From Lachnospiraceae bacterium (GTDB taxonomy: Bacteria > Bacillota > Clostridia > Lachnospirales > Lachnospiraceae), in assembly GCA_024403585.1 (NCBI GenBank), contig JAKSRN010000136.1, positions 1 to 5,452 on the forward strand: a stretch of DNA of 5,452 nt, in the 5' to 3' direction. Positions 5,425 to 5,452 of this stretch are shown in pieces. The notes under the pieces were generated by a model that was given only the letters and a program-made list of their open reading frames with translations, was not told where the DNA came from and ran no database searches. The position numbers were made by a program, and so were the translations under genes. The number at the start of each line of letters is the position of its first letter. Position 1 is the stretch's first letter.

Positions 5425-5452
5425 ATGGCTGCATATGAAGGTTTTGCAGGGG
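5425..5452 (+). CDS. 5' end of a gene, possibly a class I SAM-dependent methyltransferase
   Basis: Only nine codons are inside the window, reading MAAYEGFAG. AAGGAG (5412-5417) sits 7 nt before the ATG, a near-ideal ribosome binding site. An ATG at 5418 is out of frame and stops after six codons. The opening resembles the start of clostridial class I methyltransferases (Tyr-x-x-Phe-Ala-x-x-Tyr-Asp), but nine residues cannot prove this. The existence of a gene is well supported; the product is a guess. Confidence 0.6.

Overview
The window looks like chromosomal DNA of a Gram-positive, anaerobic clostridial bacterium, most probably Lachnospiraceae (Blautia/Dorea/Coprococcus-like). That placement is inference. 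It rests on strong AGGAGG-type ribosome binding sites, near-consensus sigma-A promoters, moderate GC content, a HisK-type PHP histidinol phosphatase, and a DUF4250-type mini-protein common in that group. Every complete gene is on the + strand, and each has its own promoter or a plausible one. I see no mobile element, CRISPR array, tRNA or rRNA.

Layout. (1) 1-1000 is the 3' part of a sodium:alanine/glycine symporter (AGCS family) gene that begins upstream of the window. (2) A consensus promoter at 1031-1058 drives a PHP-family histidinol-phosphatase gene. Its best start is 1096, and an 11-bp hairpin terminator closes it at 2055-2091. (3) The 351-bp gap from 1981 to 2331 holds that terminator, then a CIRCE operator (2102-2128) overlapping the -35 box of a consensus sigma-A promoter with an extended -10. 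A leader of about 180 nt with several hairpins follows. (4) clpB (2332-4914) encodes a full-length 860-residue ClpB disaggregase with all the expected catalytic motifs. (5) A 57-residue DUF4250-like protein is encoded at 5030-5203, followed by a strong terminator at 5216-5254. (6) A second promoter near 5373-5378 leads to the first nine codons of a gene, possibly a SAM-dependent methyltransferase, which runs off the right edge.

How it works together. The clear regulatory story is heat-shock control of clpB by HrcA through CIRCE. The repressor would cover the promoter under normal growth and release it when GroEL is titrated by unfolded protein. No terminator is visible directly behind clpB, so heat-shock transcription may read into the DUF4250-like gene and stop at 5216-5254. 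The symporter and histidinol phosphatase both touch amino-acid metabolism but look like independent neighbours.

I found no clearly new multi-gene system. The parts most worth a second look are the long structured clpB leader with its perfect 10-bp-arm palindrome, a possible internal GTG start for a short ClpB form, and the small protein downstream of clpB.
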